This document shows, piece by piece, positions 1 to 11,420 of a stretch of 64,000 bases of DNA. Source of the stretch: Himantopus leucocephalus (taxonomy: Eukaryota > Chordata > Aves > Charadriiformes > Recurvirostridae); contig RSEF01000006.1 of NCBI GenBank assembly GCA_003993805.1, positions 25,657,200-25,721,199 on the forward strand. The letters are read 5' to 3'. Within the stretch, counting starts at the first letter, position 1. Each line of letters begins with the position of its first letter. A program made the position numbers and the translations under genes. The notes beneath the pieces were generated by a model. It had not been told where the DNA came from. It saw nothing but the letters and a program-made list of their open reading frames with translations, and did no database searches.

Positions 1-3000
1 GTGTCTCTGATCTGGTACATTTTCTAGAAAGTACTAGCTGTTGTTAATTTCTTTTTTTGATATCCAGAGCAGAATGTGGATTATTCAGACGAGTGCTTTC
101 TAACCTCTCTTTTCTTTTAGGTTAAACCCAAAGAGCAACAGCAAAGTAGAGGATGTTGAAATAACAGATATTAAGGATGTTAAAGAAGGCCAGCTAGTGA
201 GAGGTTATGTCAAATCAATCACTCCGTCAGGGGTATTCTTTGGGTAAGTAGCATAAGAAAATTATACTGGGAAGTGAGGGGTCTTGGAGAACTTACTTTG
301 AATGTATGACTCTGGAATCTTGTTTGGGGGTGGTCTGTGGTGTAATGCGATGTTGCAAAGTCAATTTCCTCCTGGGAATCAAGATGTCATTGCTGCTTTC
401 TTGAGCCTGTGAAATTAAAGTAGGTAAAGTTTGGGTGATGCTATATAGAACTGGTGGTGCCACAGATATAGTCACTGCACCTTTTTTTTTTTTTTCCCCT
501 CCTCGCCCCTGCTATGGAATACTTATGTTTTTGTTTTTCTCCTCTTCTCAGCTTGTCTACTTCTCTTCTGGGCCGAATCTTGTTCCAGAATGTTTCCCCT
601 TACTTTGTACAGAAACACTCCTTATATGAAAAGTACCTGCCTGAAGGAAAGCTGCTCACTGCCAAGGTGCTTGGGTAGGTTCCAACGTTCTTTAAGAGGG
701 GCCATGAATTAGAAAGGAGAGAATGGAAAGAGAGGACAAAAGACGGGAATATTTGAAAGAAGTTCATATCCTTGCAGTCATTGTAAATGCTCAGATATTT
801 TTTTTTTTTCTCCTCCTGCTGCTCCTTCCAACGCACCGCAGTGTAACAAAAAAACACATTGAGCTCTCTCTCCTGCCTGAGGACACTGGAATGCCAAGTG
901 TCTTACCTGAATCCCTGGGCCTACCACGATATGATGCAGAGGAAGAGAAAAGAGAGGCAAATGATAGGGAAAAGAAAGAAGAGCTTAAGCTGAAGGCAAA
1001 ACGGAGAAGAGGAAACTCTGAAAGCGAGCAGGTATGGATGTGATTGAGCAGGACATGCTAAAGGACTTGGTTGGCCCCAATATCAAAGGGGCTAGGAAGA
1101 TCCACTGGGATCAGGCTGAGGAATTATACAGAGTAGGAAAAAGAAAGATTAAATTGCATTCGCGATTCGCAAAGATCAGAAACTATTCCATTTGGGTAGG
1201 AGTTAACTGAATTAGCATCCCAGTTGTGTTGCCTGTGTGCCCCGTCCCATTGGTCTTGGCACCATATGTAGGTGAGCATGGGTTTATTCTGTGTTGTCCC
1301 TGTTATGTGAGAGAATAGTGGGGGATGCTGTGCCAGGGCACCACCCTCTCTCTGCTGTCAGGCTCTTTATTTTGTGATTGGAATTGCCTTTAAGACTCAT
1401 CCCAGTTGTTGCCCTCCACCATCTGCTCATTTTCCCCTGTTGCAGGAGACGAAGCCAAAAAGAAAGAAGATCTGCCCAGCAGACGAAAATGACAGTGGAA
1501 TTGAGGTATATTACCGGGAGGAGGAGGATGATGACCAGGAGGAAGAGGCAGCTAAAAAGAAATCTAAGGTGAGAAGTTTGGAGGAGAACCTGAGCCTGAA
1601 ATTACTTTCCAGCCCTATTGAGATGTGTCAGTTTTTACTTGGGTGACAATAAGTGTCATTGCTGCAGATAGGAGTGACACAGACTGGTGTTTGTGTCATC
1701 TGAAAATGGCTTTAGATGGATTGAGTTTATATTACAGCAAAGGGGACCAGAGTTTAATGTTTTTGCTGGTGGGCTGTTTGCAAGTGTGAGAAGTCAATAG
1801 TACTGGACAGAGAGAAGCCACAAGCAAACAGCAGTTGTCTGATCTCAGTGTAAAAACTTCAAATTAAAACCCAGGGCATTCCCTGTCTTCCTCCAAACAG
1901 ATGAAGAAACCTGGTGAAGCTCCCAGGCTGCAGGTTTCCATGGGTTTCACCTGGGATGAGGACATGAATACGATGGATATGTCTGTGCTGAATCAGAAGG
2001 AAGAGAGCTCAGAGAGCGAGGAGGAGGAGGATCCGAAGACTAAGGTACTGTGTACTAGTGTTGCCTGCACAGGAGACACCACATGGTGGCTGTAATGTGA
2101 TATCTCTGTATTTGCATGTCTGTCTGCCCCATAGCAAAGCCTTTTAACCCGAGGGAACATCTCTGACAGCTAATACAGAACTTCCTTAACTACTTCAAGC
2201 GCTGGGCTTATCAGCAGATATCTCTGAAGCAGAGGAGAAAAGGCCCTATTTTAGCATGGCTGCGTGAAAATACGGCTTCTTATGTTGACACACTAAAAAA
2301 ATGTCATTGTTTAGGGTCAAACATTTTCATGAAAGTAAAATTTTTGTATTTGATGTCAGCTCTGTTTTTTACTTTTCTGCGTGTTGCAAATTTACAGGAA
2401 AACCTGAACGTAAAAAACCTTTTCAAATTACGATCCTCTTATTTAGAAAAACGCACAAAAAATTTCTTTTATGCTGTAAATTCTTAGAAGAGTTTTCCAG
2501 TGTGAACAATTCAGCAAAATCAAAAATAAGCTCATGAATTGTTTTCATGTTTGCTCTTCAGGATTTCCCCTGTCCCTCAAAACTCACCTCTGTAAAGATC
2601 ATGCATGGCTGATGCTTTGCTGCCCAAGGTATAGCTGCCTTGTGCAGAGAACTATGGCACTATGGCACTGTCAGTTCCCAATTTAGACCTGAGTCACCCT
2701 AGTGATCCAGCCACATACCCCAGTCTTGCACAATTTCTCCCCGTGTATCCTGGATTTTTACAGAGTGGAGGGTGGTGGTGAGCACTGACCTGGAGGGTAA
2801 AGATGGAAGAATGAGAGGGAGGGGTGAAGTGTGAATCCTGCAGCTGGGGTGCAAGACTAGCAAAGTATTTGGTCCCTCGATGTATTTAGTTAAAAGAAAT
2901 GAGATTTCATGTAGTGCTGCGCTTCTTGGAGGTGTGAACTGTGTGTGAAGGGGTGGGATCTGTGTACCGTTTTCCTCCTCTTAAACAATTGGCCTCATCT

Positions 3001-6000
3001 CTTCTGGTGAAAACTGCCTAGCCTTGGATATACTGAGGTCTGGCTGTGCTTTAGCTGGGCCTGCCTATTCCCACATGAAGTGCCTGCCTTTACCTAGTCC
3101 TCCTTTTTCTCTCTTTCAGCTGAAGAAACAAACAAAGAAGGAGAAGGAACTAGAGAAGCAGAAGAAGGAGAAGGAGCTCTGCAAATTAGAGGCAGCTCTG
3201 ATGGACCCTGGTCGACAGCCCCAATCAGCAGATGACTTTGACCGCCTGGTGCTGAGCAGTCCCAACAGCTCCATCCTCTGGCTACAGTACATGGCTTTTC
3301 ACCTCCAGGCTACCGAGATTGAGAAGGCCAGAGCTGTAGCAGAGAGAGCGCTTAAAACAATCTGCTTCAGGTAATACTGGGGCTCTGCCTTTCTTTGCCC
3401 CAAAGAATAAATCATGGTGGGGTAGTTGTGGTGGGAGGAGAGCATTGGTAGCATCGTCAGTGTGTGCACGTGTGCAGTGGTAGAGTCTGTTTCAGTGACC
3501 TTAAAAGGATTAAATGGTAGCAATTGTCAGCTGGCCCTTTGAAGGTCTGGCCTGAGTCACCACAGTTGACCTGATTTGCTGCAGCTCATGGGCGCAGTAA
3601 CTCCCCAAGGTATCACTGAGTGCATGGACATACTTCTGAGCAGTTGGAAGGGTTTGGAAGAGCATAATGCTGTCAGTGATGTTGTCCTTAAATCAAAGCG
3701 TGAAACAAACCGTAAAACTCTTGTCGCTTTTTCATAGGGCTGCACCTTTGTGTATTAAGTAATTTCTACAGTATAGTTAAATATATTATGCTTTCTTGAA
3801 TCATCCTTGTGTTTTTTTAATTACAAACAACAGTGATCAAAAGTTGTAGTGTGAAATAACTGCTGTGCTCTATTCCAAAAGTGGTTTCAGTGAGCAGTAT
3901 GCTCCTTTCCTTTGTCCTGGAGGCAAGCTACAAGTCAGTGAGTCTTTTTAGAGTGGTTTGCAAAAAGCTGATGAGACTGGTAAAAGGCTGACTATTCTTG
4001 TCAACATTTGCTTTAAGGGAAGAACAGGAGAAGCTGAATGTCTGGGTAGCTCTGCTGAACTTGGAGAACATGTATGGTACTGAGGAGACACTGATGAAGG
4101 TCTTTGAGAGAGCTGTTCAATACAATGAACCTCTGAAAGTCTTCCAGCATCTGTGTGACATCTATGCCAATTCTGAGAAGTACAAGGTAAGATAGTGCAA
4201 GCAGGTCCCAGGCACGTATCCCATTCAGTCATGCCAGTGAAGTACCAGTGCTGGCTGTATAAGCTTTCAGCAGTCAGATGTTAGGCGTATCCTGTTCCTA
4301 ACTGGGATTAGTAGTCATAATTGACGGCAGACAAGGAACTATTGATACTTGCTTTTCTGTCATAAGTGTTTGAAGATACCTGGGCCAAGAGTAAGAGTTT
4401 TAAAGCTAGAAGGCTTTATTTTGAATCTGTGTGATCTAACTGAACTCTGCCCTTCCAGCAAGCAGAAGAATTGTACCACACAATGCTGAAGCGTTTCCGT
4501 CAGGAGAAATCTGTGTGGCTGAAATACGCCTCTTTCCTCCTGAAGCAAGGCCAGACCGAGGCCACACACAGGCTTTTGGAGCGTGCTCTCAAGGCTTTGC
4601 CTACCAAAGAACGTAAGCAATCTCTTCCCCATCCTTAAAGTTGTCCATGGGTTGACAGGTCTTCAGTAGATGGACCGCTCTCTGATATCTCTGCCTGTGA
4701 TAATGTTTGTAATGAGTGAAAAGTGCAACCAGTTGGTGCTGAACATGCTGCCCTTGACCCTCAGGGGAGGGGAAATTTCAACCTGGATATCAATCCTAAA
4801 TCCTCCTGTAATAGAATTTGCTGTGATGGGCAAAAGCAAAATACCCAAAGCAAAGGCGACTTTGAGTCTTACAGCCGTCTAGAAAATTTCAGTTGGTCTA
4901 GTCCCAGGTTTGTGGGGCTGCCTGTGGATGCTGCAAGATGCATTTTGAATGTAAGAATAAACTTCTGTCTCCTGCAGAGAGCTGAAATGGGAAGTGAACT
5001 GTGACCCTTCCCTCTCCCAATCTGATCCCACCTTGGTCCAGAATCACTTTAAAATAGAGCCTTTTGTCTCTGGTTAGGGATGGTGCTGTCTCTGTGCCTC
5101 TCTCTGTTCTGTGTAATTATCACTCGTGTTTGTTCATAGAGAAGAGAGCTGCTGTGATACCTTAATGTGTCATTACTTGTTCCAGATGTGGATGTCATTT
5201 CAAGGTTTGCACAGCTAGAGTTCCGTTTTGGGGACCCAGAACATGCCAAGGCCCTCTTTGAGAGCACCCTCAGCAGCTATCCCAAGCGGACAGACATCTG
5301 GTCCATCTACATGGACATCATGATCAAACATGGTAGCCAGAAGGAAGTACGGTGAGTTGCACTACGGCAGGCTGGGAAGGGGCAGAGTACAGTGCTTGGA
5401 GCAACATCTGAAAAGAGCAGAGGTACCCAGTAGCATGAGGTTGTATAGGGCTTCCCAGAGCAGAGCAAAAGAGGATTTTTATCACCTAGAGAAAGAAAAC
5501 TGGGGTGTGTGGAAGTGCTTATCCTCGCCAGGATGGAGGAGACTCCAAGGAGATCCACAGGGCAGAGGGGAACTAGTTTGTAAGTAGTGGCCTGCATAAT
5601 AGAAACTAGAGGACTTGCACTGAGGTTCATCTGTCCCTCTGGAGGGATTGCCTTGTATCTGAAGGGTGAGATCGAGCCCTTGTGTATCTTGTAACATAAA
5701 AATGGAGAAACTTTTTTCTTTTTCCTTTTTCTTTTCTGAGAGTTGACAAAAGGAAGTCCAGCTTCCCGCACTATGGATCCAGCCACATCCACTTAATGAA
5801 CGCAGGGTCAAATACAGTGGCTGGATCTTAGCTTAAGTAGACCAGCAGCCTTAGAGTTCTGCAAGCAAATAGAAGGCTTCTACTTCGAGGTTTTGGCCAG
5901 TTGTCAGGAATCTCTTTCTTCAAGCACCAGCACTTCTCAGCAGGTTGAATGTCTCCCCTGACTTTGCTCTTTGTTCAAAGGCAGGATACAGGGCTTGTAT

Positions 6001-6221
6001 TGAGTGCTGTCACCAACATAGCGATCTAAATCGCTTTGGTTTCTTGCAGGGACATCTTTGAGAGGGTCATACACCTGAGCTTGGCACCAAAGAAGATGAA
6101 ATTCTTCTTTAAACGCTACCTGGATTATGAGAAGAAATTTGGTACAACAGAAAGTGTCCTGGCTGTTAAAAGAGCAGCACTTGAGTATGTGGAGGCCAAG
6201 AGTTCCTTTGCTGACACCTAA
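1..6221 (+). CDS. PDCD11: PDCD11 (RRP5 homologue), 3' part of gene, last ten coding exons
   Basis: Nucleolar RNA-binding protein needed for pre-rRNA processing and assembly of both ribosomal subunits. Coding exons are 121-243, 552-674, 842-1031, 1446-1568, 1901-2044, 3120-3370, 4018-4186, 4459-4612, 5186-5351 and 6050-6221. All introns within the window are GT-AG and the phases join into one open frame of 537 codons ending in TAA at 6219-6221. The first three exons carry the last S1 RNA-binding domain (core [12 protein letters not shown]...SGVFFG). A charged linker follows, with basic clusters (KAKRRR, KPKRKK) and acidic runs. The rest is helical HAT/TPR-like repeat (for example [52 protein letters not shown]), as in the RRP5 C-terminus. 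The human protein has about 1870 residues, so some 1330 lie upstream of the window. The match to human PDCD11 is from memory. Confidence 0.95.
121..243 (+). CDS. PDCD11: PDCD11 exon: start of the last S1 domain
   Basis: A cttttag acceptor ends at 120 and a gtaagt donor begins at 244. The first base completes a codon from the previous exon. The exon reads through [20 protein letters not shown] and ends within the glycine codon after SGVFF, the first strands of an S1 OB-fold. Confidence 0.93.
552..674 (+). CDS. PDCD11: PDCD11 exon: end of the last S1 domain
   Basis: Acceptor tctcag ends at 551 after a T-rich tract (482-495) and a C/T-rich stretch; donor is gtaggt at 675. It encodes [20 protein letters not shown] and then [15 protein letters not shown]. 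It enters and leaves in phase 2 and continues the S1 fold. Confidence 0.93.
842..1031 (+). CDS. PDCD11: PDCD11 exon: end of S1 and basic linker
   Basis: Acceptor accgcag ends at 841 and donor gtatgg starts at 1032. It encodes [16 protein letters not shown], which is the closing strand of the S1 domain, followed by a lysine/glutamate-rich stretch ending [13 protein letters not shown]. The basic cluster could be part of a nuclear localisation signal (inference). Confidence 0.93.
1446..1568 (+). CDS. PDCD11: PDCD11 exon: charged linker
   Basis: Acceptor tgttgcag ends at 1445 and donor gtgaga starts at 1569; 41 codons in phase 0. A basic run (KPKRKK) comes first and an acidic run ([10 protein letters not shown]) follows, typical of the low-complexity linker between the S1 array and the HAT repeats. 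Confidence 0.92.
1901..2044 (+). CDS. PDCD11: PDCD11 exon: linker with GFTWDED motif
   Basis: Acceptor ccaaacag ends at 1900 and donor gtactg starts at 2045; 48 codons in phase 0. It reads [20 protein letters not shown], then a serine/glutamate-rich acidic tail (SSESEEEED). The internal ATG at 1901 is an ordinary exon codon, not a gene start. Confidence 0.92.
2045..3119 (+). other. PDCD11 intron (largest within the window)
   Basis: About 1.1 kb between the linker exon and the first HAT exon. I see AT-rich unique sequence and no coding exon, repeat family or RNA gene. The other introns longer than 300 bases (244-551, 1032-1445, 1569-1900, 3371-4017, 4613-5185, 5352-6049) likewise show nothing beyond splice signals and short pyrimidine tracts. 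Confidence 0.8.
3120..3370 (+). CDS. PDCD11: PDCD11 exon: coiled basic segment and first HAT repeats
   Basis: Acceptor ctctttcag ends at 3119 and donor gtaata starts at 3371. It begins [20 protein letters not shown], a highly charged helix, and goes on through [20 protein letters not shown] and a second helix ending [10 protein letters not shown]. The DDFDRL...SPNSSxLWxxYM pattern marks the first HAT repeat of RRP5 homologues. Confidence 0.95.
4018..4186 (+). CDS. PDCD11: PDCD11 exon: HAT repeat
   Basis: Acceptor gctttaag ends at 4017 and donor gtaaga starts at 4187. It encodes [20 protein letters not shown] and a second helix pair ending [10 protein letters not shown]. The tryptophan and ENMYG pattern fit the HAT/TPR-like domain. 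Confidence 0.95.
4459..4612 (+). CDS. PDCD11: PDCD11 exon: HAT repeat
   Basis: Acceptor cccttccag ends at 4458 and donor gtaagc starts at 4613. It encodes [20 protein letters not shown], then [11 protein letters not shown] and an ERALKALP helix. The exon ends one base into a histidine codon. Confidence 0.95.
5186..5351 (+). CDS. PDCD11: PDCD11 exon: HAT repeat
   Basis: Acceptor ttccag ends at 5185 and donor gtgagt starts at 5352. It encodes [20 protein letters not shown] followed by KALFESTL and [14 protein letters not shown], matching the KHxDVIxxFAQLEF block I know from human PDCD11. Confidence 0.95.
6050..6221 (+). CDS. PDCD11: PDCD11 terminal coding exon with stop
   Basis: Acceptor tttcttgcag ends at 6049. 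After one base completing an arginine codon, it encodes [31 protein letters not shown] and a final helix, ending in TAA at 6219-6221. This is the conserved RRP5 C-terminal end. Confidence 0.95.
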
Positions 6222-6454
6222 TACAGTGCAAGTAAAAGCCGAGAGACTCAACTCTCCATGCAGTGTGGGAACTGAGGTGTGGAATTCTGCTGTGAGTGTC
6301 TGTGGACAGTGAGTTTCTGGAGAGTATTGGTCTATGACCAAACCAAACTGGAAAGAGCAAACAATCAAAGGAAAAGATTTGATAAATGTTTGCAGCTTTC
6401 TCCAGATGTTAAAAATATTCCTTGTCTGTTGATGACTTTGAAGACACATTTTTA

Positions 6455-6460
6455 AATATA
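6455..6460 (+). terminator. Possible non-canonical poly(A) signal for PDCD11
   Basis: AATATA about 235 bases after the PDCD11 stop, followed by T-rich sequence. AATATA is a known weak variant hexamer. The call rests only on position and the lack of AATAAA nearby. Confidence 0.25.
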
Positions 6461-6680
6461 GACTGTTTTATAATCAACACAAACATCAGCCGTACCTGTT
6501 CTACTTTCCTGGGGAAATGGTGCAGTCATGACCCACTATTTTTAAGTACGGTGATGTCTTATAAATTGATTTCTCTCTCTGTCAAGATGGCAGAGAAGAT
6601 TCTTGCCTCTTGGCTGAGTTAACACTTCAAAAGATTTATCTCAAGTGTCTTTGTGCTCCTAGAAGTTGGCAGAGCAACAT

Positions 6681-7245
6681 AGAATTGTGGCATCGTTGAG
6701 GTTGGAAGGGACCTCTGGAGATCTTCTGGTTCGCACTAGACTAGGTTACTCAGGACCATGTCCAGTTTGGTTTTGATTTCTCCAAGGATGGAGACTCCAC
6801 AACCTCTCTGGGCAACCTGTTCCAGCGTTTGACCATGTTCACAGTAAAAAGAGTGTTTTCTTACATTTAAATGGAAGTCCTGTCACTGAGCACCACTAAG
6901 AAGAGTCTGGTTCCACTTTTGTACATCCTCGTGTCAGGTATTTATACATGTGGATAAGAATCCACCTTGAGCTTTCTCCTCAGGCTTGAGCAGCTGCAGT
7001 TCTCTCAGCCTCTCCTTGTATGATGGGTGCTTCAGTCCCTTAATCATTTTCCTGTCCCTCTGCTGGACTCGCTCCAGTAAGCCTGTACCTCTACTGGGGG
7101 GCCCGGTACTTCACACATCACCCCAAAATGTCTCACCACTGCACAGTAGAGGGGAAGGATGACCTCCCTCAACCTGCTGGTAGTGCTCTTCCTCGTGCTG
7201 CCCAGGATGCTCTTGTCCTCTTCAGCTGAAAGGGTATACGCCTTT
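6681..7245 (-). mobile_element. CR1 LINE, 3' part, antisense to PDCD11
   Basis: The plus strand reads the reverse complement of a chicken-repeat-1 3' region. It starts with the reversed tail (agaattgtggcatcgttgag, ggttggaagggacct), continues with cacaacctctctgggcaacc tgttccagcg and cctcaggcttgagcagctgc, and ends with cctccctcaacctgctggta and gtgctgcccaggatgctctt. The element therefore runs on the minus strand with its 3' end near 6681. Only the non-coding 3' region and the end of ORF2 remain, as is usual for 5'-truncated CR1 copies. It is a strong sign of an avian or other sauropsid genome. Ends are accurate to about 20 bases. Confidence 0.85.
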
Positions 7246-9480
7246 AAAGCCCACAGCATCCAGTTGCAATGATCCCCTGATTGCAACCGTCTGTCATAAC
7301 AAGTTGCCAGGGATTGATGACAGAAAAAATAGTGATTTTCAGTAGTTGTTGTCTCTTAAGAGAAATCAGTGAAGTCAAAGAAAAAAGTGTTTTTTCTGTG
7401 CTGAAAAAAAGTCATCCCAGTCTAACCTTCTGCTTGGAGAAAGCCAGGTATCTTGGGTACGTACATAGGCTCTGTCACTGGTGTTGGTGCCTTATGACCC
7501 GTATTCTTGTAGCTGCAGTAAGATGTGGCTGTGATCGTGCACGTGTTTTACAGATGAAGAACTGAATGCAAGGGGATAAGCAGAGTATGTGGGCAGGTGT
7601 GATCATCCAATGTAGACATTAGCGAGTGACTGCCCAGCTTTGAAATATCAGGCTTGAAGAGTCTTACTCATTGTAGGTTCTCTGAACTCAAAACCAGAGC
7701 TCTGCAGGACCCAGCTCTTCTGCCTCTGAATGCCCAGTTTTGGGGAGGCTGAATGATTCAGCATTTAATTCATTCCCAAATCCGTTGGGATCCAGAAACA
7801 AGTCATTTCACTTCTTGCCCCCAGGGAGAACAGGGTACTGTACTCAGATTTTTCTTAATGCTTTTCTAGAGGAAGAGGCTGCTTGCAACATCTAGTAGCA
7901 GCTGCTGTTTTACTTTAAGAACAGAGCTGCAACGATGGTGGCTTTTTCTTTTGGATTAATTAGTTACATAATAGAATATGTAAATAAGCGTTGCAATAGA
8001 AACCAAGATCCCTTTGAGGTATTGTTTCTTCTTGACTACTGGGGCTGTTATAGTCTCTGCAGTAGTCAGCAGGGAAAATGAAAGACCTGTGTGTAATCCT
8101 CCATACTGGAGGAGCCTGGTTTGATCCCATCTTGCTGCTGGGAAGTGTTCCCTAACTGGCAACCTGTAGGCTGCTCTATGATGGAGTTGTTTTTTTGGCC
8201 TCTGGAGGAAAAGCAGAGAGAGTGTGAGATCACAGCTTGCATGATCTGGCATGCCAGGAAGACAGGCAGCTCGATTTCCCTCTTGGCATTTTGGTGAGAA
8301 GCCTGGTTGCTTGTGCTGGTGTGTAAAGCCATGTGGGTTAACGTCCCTCATCTCAGCATCGTCACTGGGAGAGGATGAACAACAGGGACAGCAGGGATAT
8401 TCATGAGGGTGCCAATGGGCTACAAGGGCCAGAAGTCCAGGGCTGTCTCAGCGGGGGCCATTCTCAGGATGACAGAGGAGTAAAAAAAGTCCCTATAAGT
8501 ATTTCTGAGCGTGGTGGCTTGCTCCACTGCTCACTGTCAGCTGTTGACTCAAGTGTGCCCCTCCAACAGGAGGGAGGAAAAACGGGCAAGCTGGACAAAC
8601 CCCTAGCCCATCCCAGCACATGGAAAGTGGCTGGAGCTAATGGAGAAGAGAAGGGAGGTAAACAGAACAAAAGCTTGTTTGTGCTTATGGTTTATTAGGA
8701 TAACCAAATCCGTTCCCAAGCATTACGTGTCTTGCCCCGTTGCTTCAAAGGAGGGAAGGGGAGGAGAAGGAACTGAAGTGGAGGTGGTTCAAAGGAACAA
8801 CTAGGACTATCAAGGAGGAAGGCAAGGGAAGTAAAGGAAGTAAGAGGAACGCTGCTTTGTTTCAGCAAGTTACCTTGCCTCTGCTGACCTGCATGCGGGG
8901 GTGGTGTGCGTGTCTGCATGTTCGCACTCGAGGGCCAGTGAGGAGAAATGCAAATGAACTTTCTTTCATCTCAAGTTAATGCAATTTCATTTAACTTGCA
9001 TCTGATCATTCCTGCAGATTAGTTGATGGTGAGGCTGGCAGCCAAGCCTCCCCACAAATGCAAGGCAAATCTGTAGAGAAGCTTTACAGGGATCTTGGGT
9101 GCCTCTCCCATTAAGTGGTGTTCCAGCCTCTTTATATGAGGTAATACCCTCCAGCTCCTTCTTGCAAGGGGGCATATTTGTGAAAAGGTTTCTAAATACC
9201 TTTTTCATCCTTTGCTGCAATTGTGTATCCTGATGTACAAGATTTGTGCTACTTGCTGCAAGAATAACTAAAAAGCAGTGTTACTAACTTGTAATATGTG
9301 TAATACTTTAAAACTTCACATTCTGGGGTCATCTCAATCGGAGAGAACCTGAATGTTTAATAGAAAGCAAAAATAAGTTCCCAGTCCTTGAGTTCAAAGA
9401 AAATGTTAAATTATGCCTTTTGTGCCCCCCTGAAAAAAACAACCCTCAGACGGCAATGAAAAATAACTCTCATTTAATAA

Positions 9481-9486
9481 TTTATT
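9481..9486 (-). terminator. Candidate CALHM2 poly(A) signal
   Basis: TTTATT on the plus strand is AATAAA on the minus strand, about 1.5 kb after the CALHM2 stop. Downstream on the minus strand is a GT-rich stretch (reverse complement of about 9425-9460) of the kind found after cleavage sites. If used, the CALHM2 3' UTR would span about 9470-11003. Confidence 0.35.
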
Positions 9487-10044
9487 TCAAATCTCCTTGT
9501 GTGTACGCCCCTCTGAGTTCTGTGGGTTAGAGTCATTTTTTGAACAACTTAAGGCTTTTCGGTAAACAACACAGTATAAAAGGAAGTTGTACCTATAAAG
9601 AAACAGTACAAGTAGGAAAACGAAACTTCATTGTCCTGCCATCTCTTGAAACGGTGTTGGGTGCGTAGGGCTGACCCTGGGAGAAAGGGACTGTGCAGTG
9701 CCGGAAGAGCAGCCTTGAAGCCATAGTCAGCACAGCGTCATGGTGAGGGCCGTAATTTTACACCTTCCTGGCTTTGCTTTCTCAGAGCGTGGCCAAGTCC
9801 ATAAAAGAGACCTTCTGCTGCAGGGACCATTTAAGACAGTGGGAAGAGTTTACGAAAATTCAGTGGTAGAAGGGTAGGGAGAGGGCTGCTCCCCTCATCC
9901 CGTTCCTACTGTCCCTCGTCACTCTAGGGCTGCAGTCCCAGTGCAGCAGATGGGTGCATGTAATGTGGTCTTCTGGCTGGCAACTTTCTCATCCCCTTTC
10001 CCTTGAAGAAAGATGCTCCATTAATACAGCTAACTAACTACAAT

Positions 10045-10081
10045 TATATAGTATATATATGTGTATATATACATATATGTA
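10045..10081. repeat. Imperfect TA-rich palindromic tract
   Basis: Alternating T/A with embedded gtg and cat forms a near-palindromic low-complexity stretch. It lies inside the probable CALHM2 3' UTR and could fold as an AU-rich hairpin. Confidence 0.6.
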
Positions 10082-11003
10082 AAACTAAATCTGGTTGAGG
10101 TCTTGCTGCAACTTGCAACGCAAACAAACAGGACTCATCCGATGGATGAAAAATGCGATGAACTGTAGACAGTGGTGTGGCTCACTGCGGGTACTGCTTC
10201 CTCTCAGCCGCCACTGAGCCCAAAAGCTATTCTGCTGATGGTGCCACATTCTGGGTTTATAAACTCGTGGTTGCCGCCATTTGGGCTCATTAGATATTGC
10301 CAGGCACTTCAGTAAGAACAAAGGGAGTTTGGTGTCCTACCCAAATTCCAACTTGGTAATTACAGTGTCTTTCTGAATACCGGGAATATTGGTAATTCCT
10401 CCTGCGTTAGTCTCTCAGTTACTTGGTGTGCTGCTGTATTACTGACCCATTCCTTCCTAGGTGTTATTGCATCCCCCTTGCCACAGGAATTTGCCCGCTG
10501 CTTCCCTCTTTTCCCTGCACTGTAAAGTCTGTAAAGTGCTCCGGGACCTGCCTGCTTAACAGGCACTGCACAACTCCGTAAGAAGATAGCAATGTCAATA
10601 AAACAGACAGGTGTGTGGGATGGCTGGGGCTAACCCTGCCATGTGGGAGACAAATGGGACTGCAGGAGTCATGGTTAGAAATGTGCCCACCTCTTGCTCC
10701 CCAAGGCTTCTGCTGGTGCATGAGATGGCAGGGTGCACTGGCAGCCTGGAGGTAAGGTGTGCATCTGCTCTTTGCTCCCCTTGTGTCTCTGGGAGCAGCA
10801 ACGAGACAGTTGTCTCCATGGGAGGCGTTCCCCAGCTCAGTGTATTGCTTATCAGCCTCAAGGTAGAGGCTGTTGATCCCTATTTACCTGCTGAGAGAAG
10901 TAATCCTGCTGGGAGGAATATTCCCAGTGAATCCTTCAGCCGCGCACCAATACTGGTAGGCCTGCCAGGCAGTCTGGGGAACCGCTGCCAGCACCGGTCT
11001 GTC

Positions 11004-11420
11004 TTAGGAAGCCAAAAAGAGCATTTCGTGGCCTTCTGGGCTTGGCCCGTTCCCTTCCACCCCTTTGGCCCATTTGTGGAGCCGGCTGTAGAGAGGAAAG
11101 CCTTTGTTCTCCCGGTAGATGTAGACACCTGTGATGGCATTCCACTGGGGGCTCGGCTGGACACCCTCCACCGGGAACTCCTGCACCAGCTCCTTCTCCT
11201 CCTTGTCCAGTGCCACGAAGCCAAAGAAGTGCTTCACGTTCTTGGCTGCCAGAATCCTGGAGTGGACCTCGGCCGTGCGTCGGAAGAGCTTGTCCTCGTT
11301 GGAGCGGTACTGGGCCCAGTAAGCCTCCTGCCGGTAGCTCAGTGGCGAGCAGCAGTGCTTCAGGCACTTGGTGAGGAAAACCAGGACTGCAACGATGCCG
11401 ATGAGCAGCCAGCCGAAGAG
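11004..11420 (-). CDS. CALHM2: CALHM2 coding exon 2
   Basis: Acceptor ctctctcag lies just above 11420 on the minus strand. The exon opens with the fourth membrane helix (LFGWLLIGIVAVLVFLTKCL), continues through the cytoplasmic domain, and ends GHEMLFLAS with TAA at 11006-11004. Confidence 0.95.
   Translation of the reverse strand, partial: LFGWLLIGIVAVLVFLTKCLKHCCSPLSYRQEAYWAQYRSNEDKLFRRTAEVHSRILAAKNVKHFFGFVALDKEEKELVQEFPVEGVQPSPQWNAITGVYIYRENKGFPLYSRLHKWAKGVEGNGPSPEGHEMLFLAS

Larger units (their letters stand above)
6222..9480 (+). other. PDCD11 3' UTR and intergenic DNA towards CALHM2
   Basis: Sequence after the PDCD11 stop. No canonical AATAAA is visible on the plus strand before the CR1 element at 6681; the nearest plausible signal is the variant AATATA at 6455-6460. 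From 7246 to 9480 I see unique sequence with no recognisable gene. Short ORFs here lack support. Confidence 0.6.
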
